A DNA stretch of 64,000 nt from an uncultured Pseudomonadota bacterium (GTDB lineage: Bacteria; Pseudomonadota; Alphaproteobacteria; RF32; CAG-239): the NCBI GenBank assembly GCA_902799835.1, contig CADCCF010000002.1, positions 133,338-197,337 of the forward strand, read 5' to 3'. The notes beneath the pieces are model-generated. The model worked only from the letters and a program-made list of their open reading frames with translations, ran no database searches and was not told the DNA's origin. A program made the translations under genes and the position numbers. Shown one piece after another: positions 33,666 to 42,445 of the stretch. How positions within the stretch are numbered: the stretch's first letter is position 1; each line of letters begins with the position of its first letter.

Positions 33666-33778
33666 TGTTTTGTTCCTTTCTGTTTTGAGTTATAAAAAAA
33701 GAGCTTTGAAAATTTCAAAGCTCTTGGTTGATATAAAAATATGGCGAGAAAATAGGCACAAAAAAATCCCGCCATTTT
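33454..33778. repeat. Direct repeat, copy 2 (paired with 32173-32498)
   Basis: Carries the intact 5' third of the gene at 32913-33665, its leader and a 13-bp hairpin. The match to copy 1 is high throughout, differing by a few substitutions and the A-run indel, which indicates a recent event. Confidence 0.88.
33699..33725 (-). terminator. Minus-strand hairpin upstream of the N/Q-rich gene
   Basis: The stem AAGAGCTTTGAAA / TTTCAAAGCTCTT is followed leftward by a run of seven T. Because it ends only about 30 bp before the start codon it could end the upstream PH-domain transcript or act as an attenuator in the leader of the gene at 33665. Confidence 0.6.
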
Positions 33779-33967
33779 TTATGACAGGATTTTTACCCAC
33801 TTCTTCACCATACTAATTTTTATATCACCAGCCGACGGCTTAAGTCAATATAAGCGCCTTGGTTTATCCACAAAAAGTTGATATTTGAACATTATTCGCT
33901 TTTTTGTTTTGGAAAATAAAATTTCCTTAAAATAAACCTAGTTACCATATAAGTTGTAACTAATAAC

Positions 33968-34636
33968 TTAAGAATTTAAATCATCATCAGGTTTATATTG
34001 GGTTTTATAGCCATGATTTTCATTCGGACGCAAATCGTTGGGATACATGGTATCGGCATAAATATCGGTCTGCAATTTTTTTACCAATTGGTAAACTTGG
34101 GCATAATCGGCAATATCACAGATGGTTGTTCCACGATACAGGTTATGCCTTGAGTTATAACCATCGTGATTGCTTGTCATTACCACATCACCCACACCCA
34201 ACATCTGATCAAAAATTCCCCGATGCAGATTTACATTCGACATCTCAGTAAAAGGTTTGCGTTCTAAATTTTGGGTGAAGATTCCTCCTGAAGTATATAC
34301 TCCTTGATCGGTAACAATAAAACTGGTGTTTTTATAGCGCAAAAATGAAAATACCACTCCGGCTAAATAAATCCATACCGGCATTAAGTGTAATGCAAAA
34401 AATCCTCCCAATATCAGCCCTAGTGATTCCGGTGCTTGATTTGTTTGGATGTTTCCGTTTAAGGCCGCATACATAAATCCGCAATCAATTGCTCCCCAAA
34501 TTAAAGCAATCGGTAACAACGGATTAAAAATTGCCTCCAAGATAAAACATTTTTTATTCGGTCTTCCTTGCCACAAAATATTTTCGCCTTCAGTGATTAG
34601 TGCCAAAAGCTCATAACGTGCAGAATGATGATTCAT
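33968..34636 (-). CDS. PH-domain membrane protein (bPH2/DUF304 type)
   Basis: A 222-residue protein with two hydrophobic segments, each reading like a hairpin, and a following beta-rich domain: NTSFIVTDQGVYTSGGIFTQNLERKPFTEMSNVNLHRGIFDQMLGVGDV, the usual pattern of bacterial PH (YdbT-like) domains. The start is set at the ATG behind AGGAGAAC; a more upstream ATG lacks a ribosome binding site. It diverges from a second PH-domain gene. Role in membranes is unknown. Confidence 0.72.
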   Translation of the reverse strand: MNHHSARYELLALITEGENILWQGRPNKKCFILEAIFNPLLPIALIWGAIDCGFMYAALNGNIQTNQAPESLGLILGGFFALHLMPVWIYLAGVVFSFLRYKNTSFIVTDQGVYTSGGIFTQNLERKPFTEMSNVNLHRGIFDQMLGVGDVVMTSNHDGYNSRHNLYRGTTICDIADYAQVYQLVKKLQTDIYADTMYPNDLRPNENHGYKTQYKPDDDLNS

Positions 34637-34726
34637 GCGATTTAGTTCTCCTGATATCTCAACATATATTGACATTTTAACATAACTATATAAAATTTTA
34701 GTTAACTACAACTAGGAAAGACGACC

Positions 34727-35269
34727 ATGCGCGACTATATTGAAAATAATCTTCAACTTGATGAGGGAGTGGTAATAGCTCCCAAACTCCATTGGGCTAT
34801 ATATTTGGATACCTATTTGCAGTTGTCTGTGCTATATATTGCCTTTTGCCATTTTATGGCACCGTTTATTAATTATGATCGTGATGTTATGAATTTTTTT
34901 GAAATGTCAGAAAGAGCTATCGGTTTCATAATACTTTTGCGTCTTATCTTTGTGTTTTTCCGTAATTATTCGGTGGAAATGGCCGTAACCAATTATCGTG
35001 TGGTCTATAAAATCGGTATTCTTAATATCCATACGGACGAATTGGTTAACAGTCGTATTGAGGCTGTGAGCGTGCGCCAGTCAATTATGGGCAAGATTTT
35101 GAATTATGGTAATATCATATTTTCCGGAACCGGAACTTCTAAAGTAGTGTTTAAAAAAATTTATGCCCCTTGGTGGATAAAAACTCAGGCCGAAGAAATT
35201 ATTCATCAAAGCATTGAAAACGACAACTCAGTTGCATATAATCGCAACAGTTACGATCGACATTTATAA
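34727..35269 (+). CDS. PH-domain membrane protein
   Basis: A 180-residue protein with two transmembrane segments (LQLSVLYIAFCHFM and IGFIILLRLIFVFF) and a DUF304-like PH domain (VTNYRVVYKIGILNIHTDELVNSRIEAVSVRQSIMGKILNYGNIIFSGTG). The domain hallmark V-x-(Q)-(S)-(I)-x-G-(K)-I-L-N-Y-G-x-I is clear. It is divergently paired with the other PH gene across a 90-bp gap. Confidence 0.8.
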   Translation: MRDYIENNLQLDEGVVIAPKLHWAIYLDTYLQLSVLYIAFCHFMAPFINYDRDVMNFFEMSERAIGFIILLRLIFVFFRNYSVEMAVTNYRVVYKIGILNIHTDELVNSRIEAVSVRQSIMGKILNYGNIIFSGTGTSKVVFKKIYAPWWIKTQAEEIIHQSIENDNSVAYNRNSYDRHL

Positions 35270-35270
35270 A

Positions 35271-35304
35271 AAAAACAGCCCTATGAACGAGGGCTGTTTT
35301 TTTT
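35271..35304. terminator. Bidirectional terminator between convergent genes
   Basis: AAAACAGCCC and GGGCTGTTTT form a 10-bp stem around a 9-nt loop, with A and T runs on either side, so it can act on both strands. Confidence 0.85.
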
Positions 35305-35314
35305 AGGGTCAGGC

Positions 35315-37492
35315 TTAAGCCGCTTGTTTGGACAATTCGGCCAAAACTTCCTTTTTCAATGTTACATTATCAACCTTACCGGTACCTGAGGTTGGAATTT
35401 TATCTTTGTACAAGATAACCCTTGGCATATACAACTCCGGATAGCCGTTTTTGCGAATAAAATCATGCAACATATCGGAGGTTAGAGTAGGTTCATTGGT
35501 TACGACCACAATTTGTTCACCTTTGTTTTCGTGTGGAATTGCTACAACACCGCAGCAAAATTCATCTTTGCCCTCAAAGGCCTTGCAAATCATGTTTTCA
35601 ACCGCTTTCAACGATACCATCTCACCACCGATTTTGGCAAAGCGTTTAATACGGTCTTTAATTTTGATAAATCCGATATCGTCAATCTCAACCACATCTC
35701 CGGTGTGATACCAACCATTATGCGGTTCGACCAATACGCCCGGATTATCCGCCATAATATATCCGGCCATAACATTCGGACCTTTAACTACTAATTCGCC
35801 GCCTTCATCAATACCATCAACCTTTTCCAAGCGGCACTCCATGCCCGGACAAAGTTTGCCGATGGTGCCGAATTTATTAAATACCATATTATTTCCGGCG
35901 ACCGCAGGTGAGCATTCAGTAGTACCATAAGCTTCCATCAATCTGGCGCCCAATCTTTCGTTCAACAGGTTACGAGTATCCAGTTTTACGCCTTCAGCAC
36001 CGGCATAGCACAAACGCAATGATCCAAAGTCCAACGGATGGGCAATCTTGGCATAACTGCGGAAAAATGTATCGGTGCCAATCATTACCGTGGCGCTCAA
36101 CTCATAAAGCAAATCACTGATAACGCGGAAATGCAAAGGTGAGGGATACAAGAAAACTTTTGCTCCTTGATACAGGGCATATAATGTTCCCAACACCAAA
36201 CCAAAACTGTGGAACAGCGGCATTGAGTTCAAAACGACATCAGTGCGATTCAGTGTTTCAAATGAAGCAATTTGCCATACATTAGATATCACATTGCGGT
36301 TGGATAATACAACGGCTTTGGGTGCACCTTCTGATCCTGAGGTAAACAAAATAACAGCGCGATCATCAGGAGTGGCTTTGTAAGGAACATATCTGACCTT
36401 ATATTGCAACAAAGCCAATAATTTAGCCGGCAATGAAATTTTCTTGGCTACTTCTTCCAGATAAATCACTTCTGTTCCGTTTTCTTCGATGGCTTTAACA
36501 ATTTCTTCAAAACCGCCTTTTTTAATAAACATCTTAGATGTGATGACTTTTTTAACCAAAGTTGTATTAATGCCGCTTACAATATTTTGAGCTCCGGCTG
36601 AAAAATTCAACATAACCGGAACTTGCCCGTAGGCATTAAGTCCGAAAAATGTACAAACAGCAGCCACTGAGTTCGGCAATAAAATACCAACCGATTCCTG
36701 ATAGGTAGAACTCTTGTTAAAATATCTTCCTAAAACATAAGATCCTAACATAATATCTTTGAAGCTTTTGGGTTTGCGCCCGATATCTTCCAAAACTTTC
36801 GGTCTGACCAAACCAAAACATTTTTTGGCATGGATTTTAGCTGCTTTTATTAACTGAGTAAATACAGTCATTTTCGGGTTATACATTGCTTCAAACATCA
36901 TCTGCCGCATAATCATGTAGATTTCATTAGAAATATGGTTGCGCACATGACGCAAATTATCCTTTAGTTTTAAAGGTCTTGGTTTTTCAACTACAATTTT
37001 TACTTTAGGAAAATACCAATGTGGCAATCTGCCACCGGTTTTTGAGAAAAAGCGACAATATTGCAATCCGTTAATCCAAATGGGAATAATAGGCGAATTG
37101 GTTTTATCGGCAATCAAACCGGCTGATTCATATATCTTCATAATATTACCGTTGGTTGTCATGCGACCTTCGGGAAAGATTACGCATAGTCTGCCGGAAT
37201 CAACTTTGGCAATCAAGTTTTTCAAATCAGGAACATCCAAGTTGCCATATTCCATAACGTCAGCTTTGCGCATAAAAAATCGAACCCATATATTGCGATA
37301 AAGTTGTCCGTGTAGAGCGAAAATCGGATTTCCCGGCAAAAAAGCAAACAAAATTATCGGATCAACATATGACACATGATTTGATATATAAACACCTTTA
37401 TTGGGTAAATCGTTAAGATCAAAACGCATTTCAAAACGCACTTTGAACAGTTTGAACATACATCTTAAACAAAAACGCACAAAATTTCGCAT
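35315..37492 (-). CDS. Acyltransferase fused to acyl-ACP/CoA synthetase (Aas-like)
   Basis: A 725-residue fusion. Residues about 1-230 are a PlsC-type acyltransferase with NHVSYVDP (H-x4-D) and FPEGRMT. The rest is an AMP-binding enzyme: VILFTSGSEGAPKAVVLSNRN, LMEAYGTTECSP, WYHTGDVVEIDDIGFIKIKDRIKRFAK and a C-terminal SGTGKVD lysine. This resembles Aas, which activates fatty acids on ACP and re-acylates lysophospholipid. The start is set behind GAGGAATAAAACC; an upstream ATG lacks a good site. It diverges from a FadL-type porin, so fatty-acid uptake and membrane acylation may be linked. Confidence 0.85.
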   Translation of the reverse strand: MRNFVRFCLRCMFKLFKVRFEMRFDLNDLPNKGVYISNHVSYVDPIILFAFLPGNPIFALHGQLYRNIWVRFFMRKADVMEYGNLDVPDLKNLIAKVDSGRLCVIFPEGRMTTNGNIMKIYESAGLIADKTNSPIIPIWINGLQYCRFFSKTGGRLPHWYFPKVKIVVEKPRPLKLKDNLRHVRNHISNEIYMIMRQMMFEAMYNPKMTVFTQLIKAAKIHAKKCFGLVRPKVLEDIGRKPKSFKDIMLGSYVLGRYFNKSSTYQESVGILLPNSVAAVCTFFGLNAYGQVPVMLNFSAGAQNIVSGINTTLVKKVITSKMFIKKGGFEEIVKAIEENGTEVIYLEEVAKKISLPAKLLALLQYKVRYVPYKATPDDRAVILFTSGSEGAPKAVVLSNRNVISNVWQIASFETLNRTDVVLNSMPLFHSFGLVLGTLYALYQGAKVFLYPSPLHFRVISDLLYELSATVMIGTDTFFRSYAKIAHPLDFGSLRLCYAGAEGVKLDTRNLLNERLGARLMEAYGTTECSPAVAGNNMVFNKFGTIGKLCPGMECRLEKVDGIDEGGELVVKGPNVMAGYIMADNPGVLVEPHNGWYHTGDVVEIDDIGFIKIKDRIKRFAKIGGEMVSLKAVENMICKAFEGKDEFCCGVVAIPHENKGEQIVVVTNEPTLTSDMLHDFIRKNGYPELYMPRVILYKDKIPTSGTGKVDNVTLKKEVLAELSKQAA

Positions 37493-37652
37493 GGTTTTAT
37501 TCCTCAAATTTAACATAATTGCCCAGAAAATACTTCTTTTACACAAAGATGTAAAGTAGGCACTTTAGGGAAACTATTAAAATATTTCAGCGGTCATAAG
37601 CTTGTTGTAATAATCCGTCATATTAAGTTATTTATTTTGAATAAAGATATGC

Positions 37653-37680
37653 TTGCAACTATTCATAAATAGGATAAAGT
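37653..37680 (+). promoter_or_regulatory. Candidate fadL promoter
   Basis: TTGCAA, a 16-bp spacer and TAAAGT lie before the FadL-type gene; the -10 box is weak. The palindrome at 37687 would sit on or just after the transcription start. Confidence 0.35.
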
Positions 37681-37686
37681 TCCCAT

Positions 37687-37708
37687 AAACTGATTAGCTA
37701 ATCAGTTT
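37687..37708. promoter_or_regulatory. Perfect 22-bp palindrome at the fadL start
   Basis: ACTGATTAGCTAATCAGT with AA/TT flanks is a perfect palindrome, resembling TetR-family operators, and is followed by TTTTATTTTTTTT. Its place beside the promoter fits a repressor site. Because of the T run it could alternatively be a terminator of leader transcription. Confidence 0.5.
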
Positions 37709-37739
37709 TATTTTTTTTGAACAACAATGAGATGATGTT

Positions 37740-38960
37740 ATGAAAAGAACTAGTTTATATGCTTTGCTGCTCGGTGCAGCTATGGTTCCGGCCAACGCTT
37801 ATGCCGGTGGTTTTCAATTATCTGAATATTCAGCTTCAGCAATTGGTCGTGCTTTTGCCGGAATTGGGGTTGCCGGTGATGATTATTCGGCCGTAGCTTA
37901 TAATCCGGCAGCAATGACTTTAAAAGAAACCGGTATGCAAGCCGTTGCTACTTATTTCAAATTGCGTGGACATGCCTATAATTTAGATAATCCCGGAACT
38001 CGTGAAGGAATCTTGTCAACCAAAGTAACTGTTCCGGCCTTTTTTGCTCAATATAAACTCAACGATAAATGGCATGTTGGTGCCGGTGTTTATGTTCCTT
38101 TCGGTTTGGGCACCAACTGGAAAGGACGTTGGTTTGGTGATTATGAAGCTATGGATTCAATTATTGAAGATGTAAACTATAATCTTTCAGTTGCTTACAA
38201 AGCTACCGATAAATTATCTTTAGGTGTATCATTGATTGCCGATGCCATGCATGCCGAATTGACCAATTATGCCGCCGATTACACATACTCGCAAGCTTAT
38301 TCCATGATGGAAGCTGATGGTTTTAATGTTATCTGGCAAGCCGGTTTGATGTATGAACTTTCTAAAGATACTCGTTTCGGTTTATCTTATCGTCCGAAAT
38401 CAGCGCAAGATTTACATGGTGATCACGATATAGGTGTTGCAAATTTGCAAGGACGTGTACATACACGTTTAACTTTGCCGGAATATGCTAATGCTTCAAT
38501 TTATCACAAATTGAATGACAGTGTTGCTGTTATGGGAGGTGTGCGTTGGACACGTTGGAGCAGATTTAAAACTTTGGATATTTGGTCGACAGCCGGTGGT
38601 CCGGATCATTCAACCGGAGCTGTTCATGAAAGTTGGAAAGATGTCTGGATGTTATCTGCCGGTGCCGATTGGTATGTTAATGATCAATGGACCTTGCGTG
38701 GTGGTATTGCTTGGGATGAAAGCCCGATTAGAGATTCCAATCACCGTACTGCCCGTATCCCTGACAGCAGCCGTATAATCTTGTCTTTAGGAGCAACCTA
38801 CAAGACCGGCAACTGGACTTGGGATGCCGCTTTTTCACACCTGATTATGCAAAAGCATGATGGATATCGTCCGTCAGGAGGAACTGGAAAACCGGCATTT
38901 AATTTCCGTCGTGAGTTGGATACCAATATGATTAGTTTAGGTGTTCAATACAACTTCTAA
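37740..38960 (+). CDS. FadL/OmpP1-type outer membrane fatty-acid transporter
   Basis: A 406-residue beta-barrel with an N-terminal signal peptide (MKRTSLYALLLGAAMVPANAYA) and the FadL N-terminal plug motif GGFQLSEYSASAIGRAFAG, then DDYSAVAYNPAAMT. Alternating aromatic strands run to a C-terminal YNF ending, the usual barrel signal. The neighbouring Aas-like gene fits fatty-acid use. A 22-bp palindrome lies 30 bp upstream. Confidence 0.88.
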   Translation: MKRTSLYALLLGAAMVPANAYAGGFQLSEYSASAIGRAFAGIGVAGDDYSAVAYNPAAMTLKETGMQAVATYFKLRGHAYNLDNPGTREGILSTKVTVPAFFAQYKLNDKWHVGAGVYVPFGLGTNWKGRWFGDYEAMDSIIEDVNYNLSVAYKATDKLSLGVSLIADAMHAELTNYAADYTYSQAYSMMEADGFNVIWQAGLMYELSKDTRFGLSYRPKSAQDLHGDHDIGVANLQGRVHTRLTLPEYANASIYHKLNDSVAVMGGVRWTRWSRFKTLDIWSTAGGPDHSTGAVHESWKDVWMLSAGADWYVNDQWTLRGGIAWDESPIRDSNHRTARIPDSSRIILSLGATYKTGNWTWDAAFSHLIMQKHDGYRPSGGTGKPAFNFRRELDTNMISLGVQYNF

Positions 38961-38980
38961 TCATAACTGATTAAATTAAG

Positions 38981-39018
38981 AAAACCGTCGCAACATTTTA
39001 TTGCGGCGGTTTTTTTTC
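38981..39018 (+). terminator. Rho-independent terminator of fadL
   Basis: AACCGTCGCAA and TTGCGGCGGTT pair (one G-U) around a short loop, followed by eight T. Confidence 0.88.
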
Positions 39019-39037
39019 AGGAGCTGTGATGAAAGGT

Positions 39038-39241
39038 TTATAATATTTTGATATTACCGGCGGCGATTCTTCCCCGGTCATCATAAAGTTCATAACCGAC
39101 GCGTTGCCCGTCATTCAAACGATGTAATCCGATTTTTTCCAGTTGAGTTATATGAAGAAAAACATCTTTTTTATCTGCTTCCGGTTCAATAAAACCATAG
39201 CCTTTTTTATAGTTAAACCATTTAATCGTCCCTGTCAGCAT
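39038..39241 (-). CDS. Cold-shock protein (CSD)
   Basis: A 67-residue nucleic-acid-binding protein: GTIKWFNYKKGYGFIEPEADKKDVFLH with RNP-1 (KGYGFIEP) and RNP-2 (DVFLH), then GQRVGYEL. It probably melts RNA or regulates translation. The ATG behind AAGGAAGG is used; an in-frame TTG nine bases upstream is too close to the ribosome binding site. Confidence 0.88.
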   Translation of the reverse strand: MLTGTIKWFNYKKGYGFIEPEADKKDVFLHITQLEKIGLHRLNDGQRVGYELYDDRGRIAAGNIKIL

Positions 39242-39369
39242 AATATACAATCCTTCCTTTAGTTTTTTATTGTTAACAATTTTTATTTAAACCTAAGGTA
39301 AAGAATTGTATATATAACATTTTTCGAATTTAGACTTCTAAAAATTAGCACCCCCTGATAAAGCTGTTT

Positions 39370-41196
39370 TTATTTTTTTATCAACTTATCCAATTTTTCC
39401 AGCTCATCTATATAGCTTGAAATCAAGCTTAATCCGAAATCCCAAAACTTGGCATCTTTTGCATCAAGTCCGAAAGGCTTTAAGATTTCATCATAGCGTT
39501 TGACACCGGTCAAAGACAGCATGTGCAGATATTTGTCAGCGAAATCCTTCACCTCTCCTTGTTGATATACTTGATATAATGAGTTAACCAAGCAATCCGC
39601 AAAAGAATAAGCATAGACATAAAAAGGTTTCCAGAAGAAGTGTCCGACCTGAACCCAATTGTTTTCGGTCACTTCATCAATATTAACATATTTTCCCAAA
39701 GATGCAGACATTTCTTCTTTCCAAATTTGTGCCAAACGTGCTTGACTGACTTCCCCCTGACGACGCTCATCATGCACGCGTGTTTCAAAAAAGTGAAAGG
39801 CAATTTGTCGAACAGCAGTATTAATCATGTCATTAACTTTACCGGCAATCAGACATAATTTTTCTTGATTGCTTTTGGCTTGGCGCAACAATGATTGAAA
39901 TGTTAGCATCTCGGCAAATACCGAGGCGACCTCGGCCAAAGTTAAAGGAGTGGCATCATTAAGATCGCCCTGTTTAGAGCTTAAACGCATATGACATCCA
40001 TGCCCCAACTCATGCGCCAATGTCAAAACATCATTTTGGCGGCCGGTAAAATTTAAAAACAAATAGGGGTGATACGCTTCCGGCAAAGGCATGGCAAAAG
40101 CTCCGCTTCGTTTTCCGTCACGCGGTGGAACATCAATCCATGAACTTTTTTTATTGAAAAAGTCTTTAGCCAAATCATAAAGTTTAGGCGAAAACTCCTT
40201 ATAAGCCTTTAACACAATTGCTATCGTCTCATCCCAAGTATATTTTTTATCATTTTCAAAAGGCAATGGTGCATTTCTATCCCAATACTCTAACTTTTTA
40301 ACCCCCAGCCATTTAGCTTTGAGTTTATAGAAACGATGAGCAATATTGGCATAATTGGCACGAACTTCTTTGGCTAAAGCTTCAACCGCCTTATCATCAA
40401 CGCGATTAGCCAAATTTTGGGATGCTACCGGAGACTTAAAGCCGCGTTTCATGTCCTCTATGGCTTTGTCTTTTACAATCATATTATAATTGAGGGTAAA
40501 TAATGGTGCATTTTCGGTGCAAACTCGAGCAATTTCTTTTCCTGCTTTTGTTCTTATTTGAGCGTTTTTATCCAAGGTTAACTTGGCGATTTCAGCATCA
40601 TTATATTCTTTTTTATCTACAGTATATTTCAAACGTGCGGAAGTTTCTTCATACAATCTTTCCCATCCCTCGCCGGAAGTAACCGATTTCTCATGCAAAA
40701 TTTCCTCAACATCTTCGCTCAATTCATACTTTTTGAACATTCTTATTCTGCTCAACCAAGGCTTAAAATAAGCGGCATTTTTATCTTGCATCCATTCATT
40801 TATTTTTGCATCAGACAACTTGTTTATTTCCAAAGACAAAAAAATTACCGGTTTGCTGTAATCATTGAGCTTTTCTGAAGTATTTTGATAAAAGGTCATA
40901 ACCTTTGCATTCTTCATTTGGGTCACCATTGACAAATAGGCGAATACGCCGATTTTGTTACCCAAAACCGAGCGAGCTTCACAATTTTTCGCCATTTCGA
41001 CAAAGGCTTTAGCTGACAATTTGGCAATCTTTCCCTTATACTTTTTAGCAAAATCCGCCGCTGATTTTTTATAAGTATTTAAATCCTTGTTTATCTGCGG
41101 ATCGTTGATGCTCTTATATAAGTCTCCCAAATCCCATGCCGGAAGTTTAGATTCACGGGATGAATTTTTCGATTGAGATATCTTTGTCTTGGGCAT
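39370..41196 (-). CDS. pepF: Oligoendopeptidase F (M3 family)
   Basis: A 608-residue cytoplasmic metallopeptidase. The zinc motif HELGH in TLAHELGHGCHMRLS lies near residue 394, with the downstream EVASVFAEMLTFQSLL glutamate ligand. The full-length M3B architecture is present, from WDLGDLY to FWDFGLSLI. It degrades short peptides. Its ATG overlaps the upstream gene by 44 bp and has an AAAGGA site. Confidence 0.92.
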   Translation of the reverse strand: MPKTKISQSKNSSRESKLPAWDLGDLYKSINDPQINKDLNTYKKSAADFAKKYKGKIAKLSAKAFVEMAKNCEARSVLGNKIGVFAYLSMVTQMKNAKVMTFYQNTSEKLNDYSKPVIFLSLEINKLSDAKINEWMQDKNAAYFKPWLSRIRMFKKYELSEDVEEILHEKSVTSGEGWERLYEETSARLKYTVDKKEYNDAEIAKLTLDKNAQIRTKAGKEIARVCTENAPLFTLNYNMIVKDKAIEDMKRGFKSPVASQNLANRVDDKAVEALAKEVRANYANIAHRFYKLKAKWLGVKKLEYWDRNAPLPFENDKKYTWDETIAIVLKAYKEFSPKLYDLAKDFFNKKSSWIDVPPRDGKRSGAFAMPLPEAYHPYLFLNFTGRQNDVLTLAHELGHGCHMRLSSKQGDLNDATPLTLAEVASVFAEMLTFQSLLRQAKSNQEKLCLIAGKVNDMINTAVRQIAFHFFETRVHDERRQGEVSQARLAQIWKEEMSASLGKYVNIDEVTENNWVQVGHFFWKPFYVYAYSFADCLVNSLYQVYQQGEVKDFADKYLHMLSLTGVKRYDEILKPFGLDAKDAKFWDFGLSLISSYIDELEKLDKLIKK

Positions 41197-41608
41197 TTTC
41201 CATATCCTTTCTTAAATTTTTTAATCTTTCCATTTCATCTAAAGTATCAGGGTATTCTTGTAAATAATTTTTAATTTCTTCATCATCAAAATAGGATGGA
41301 CGTGGTTGTTCGGGCTCAAATATATAACCGCTCCACGGATAGGGATTTTTTCCGTCAATCCAGTCGGTAAAACTTTTAGCAATAATTTTTATATCACACC
41401 AAGTATTATCTAATACCGCTTGCATAGAACACCATGATTCTTTTTCACAATCAGCTAGATTATCAGCTAACTTTTGAGTACAAAAAGCAAACCCACGATT
41501 TTGTGCATCATAATGAGGGGCTGTCAGCACAATTCCGACCAACCCTATGAACAAAACCATCCATAATCCTAATAAAGCTCCAAACCAATGAGATTTTATA
41601 AAATTCAT
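41153..41608 (-). CDS. Hypothetical membrane-anchored protein
   Basis: A 151-residue protein with one N-terminal membrane segment (WFGALLGLWMVLFIGLVGIVL) and a soluble, presumably periplasmic, part with four cysteines (FCTQKLADNLADCEKESWCSMQAVLDNTWCD). The start with GAGG upstream gives the short form; the longer frame would run into the glmU-like gene. Lies between glmU-like and pepF genes in one leftward operon. Function unknown. Confidence 0.6.
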   Translation of the reverse strand: MNFIKSHWFGALLGLWMVLFIGLVGIVLTAPHYDAQNRGFAFCTQKLADNLADCEKESWCSMQAVLDNTWCDIKIIAKSFTDWIDGKNPYPWSGYIFEPEQPRPSYFDDEEIKNYLQEYPDTLDEMERLKNLRKDMENAQDKDISIEKFIP

Positions 41609-41613
41609 TGATA

Positions 41614-42360
41614 TTAAGCCTCGTTTTCGGCGCAACGTTTTTTATACAGTTCTTCCAATAAAGCCAGTTCTTCTAAAGTATTGGCAGCAGAGGCTTCTTC
41701 AACCGAACACTCAACAGCCGAACATTTCAAACCCTTACGCAGTGCAATTTCAACAGCATCAGTCAAATAATACTCCTGAGCGGCATTGGCGTTGGTTATA
41801 GCACCCAATATTTCAAACAATTTTGAACCGTCAAAGCACATAATTCCCGAGTTACAAAATGTTATAGCTTTTTCTTCATCAGTAGCATCCTTAAATTCGA
41901 CAATGCGTTTCAGATCATCACCATCCATAACTAACCTTCCGTAACGAGCCGGATCGGCAGGACGAAAGCCCATGCATACAACAGAATAACCTTGAGCACG
42001 ACGTTTTAGCAACTTACGAATGCTGGCTTTGGTATATAAAGGCTGATCACCAAATATGACCAAAATATCCCCCTTAAAGCCGACAAACTCTGAGCTTGCT
42101 GCCAATACGGCATGGCCGGTGCCGAGCTGTTTTTCTTGTACACAAGTGGTATGAGGAGAAACAACTTGCTTAACCGCTGCACCATCCGGTGAAATTACGG
42201 TGACGATTTTATTTATTTTCAAATCTTCCAAAGTATCAATGATGTGACGAATCATCGGCTTTCCGCCAACCGGCATAAGAACCTTCGGCAAGTCTGATTT
42301 CATGCGGGTTCCTTTACCTGCACCTAAAATAATTGCACCTATTTCTTCTGAGTTAACCAT
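41614..42360 (-). CDS. GlmU-like uridylyltransferase domain alone
   Basis: A 248-residue NTP transferase: ILGAGKGTRMKSDLPKVL is the GlmU signature, followed by KQLGTGHAV, IFGDQPL and QEYYLTDAVEIA. It makes UDP-GlcNAc from GlcNAc-1-phosphate and UTP. The usual C-terminal left-handed beta-helix acetyltransferase (about 200 residues) is missing, and no fragment follows. Another protein must supply acetylation of glucosamine-1-phosphate, or a full GlmU exists elsewhere. Confidence 0.85.
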   Translation of the reverse strand: MVNSEEIGAIILGAGKGTRMKSDLPKVLMPVGGKPMIRHIIDTLEDLKINKIVTVISPDGAAVKQVVSPHTTCVQEKQLGTGHAVLAASSEFVGFKGDILVIFGDQPLYTKASIRKLLKRRAQGYSVVCMGFRPADPARYGRLVMDGDDLKRIVEFKDATDEEKAITFCNSGIMCFDGSKLFEILGAITNANAAQEYYLTDAVEIALRKGLKCSAVECSVEEASAANTLEELALLEELYKKRCAENEA

Positions 42361-42445
42361 ATTTATGTATCTCCTTTATAACTTTTTAATAACTTTATAT
42401 TACAATACTATATATAATAAAACAGTTAATAGTGAGTTTAAAGTT

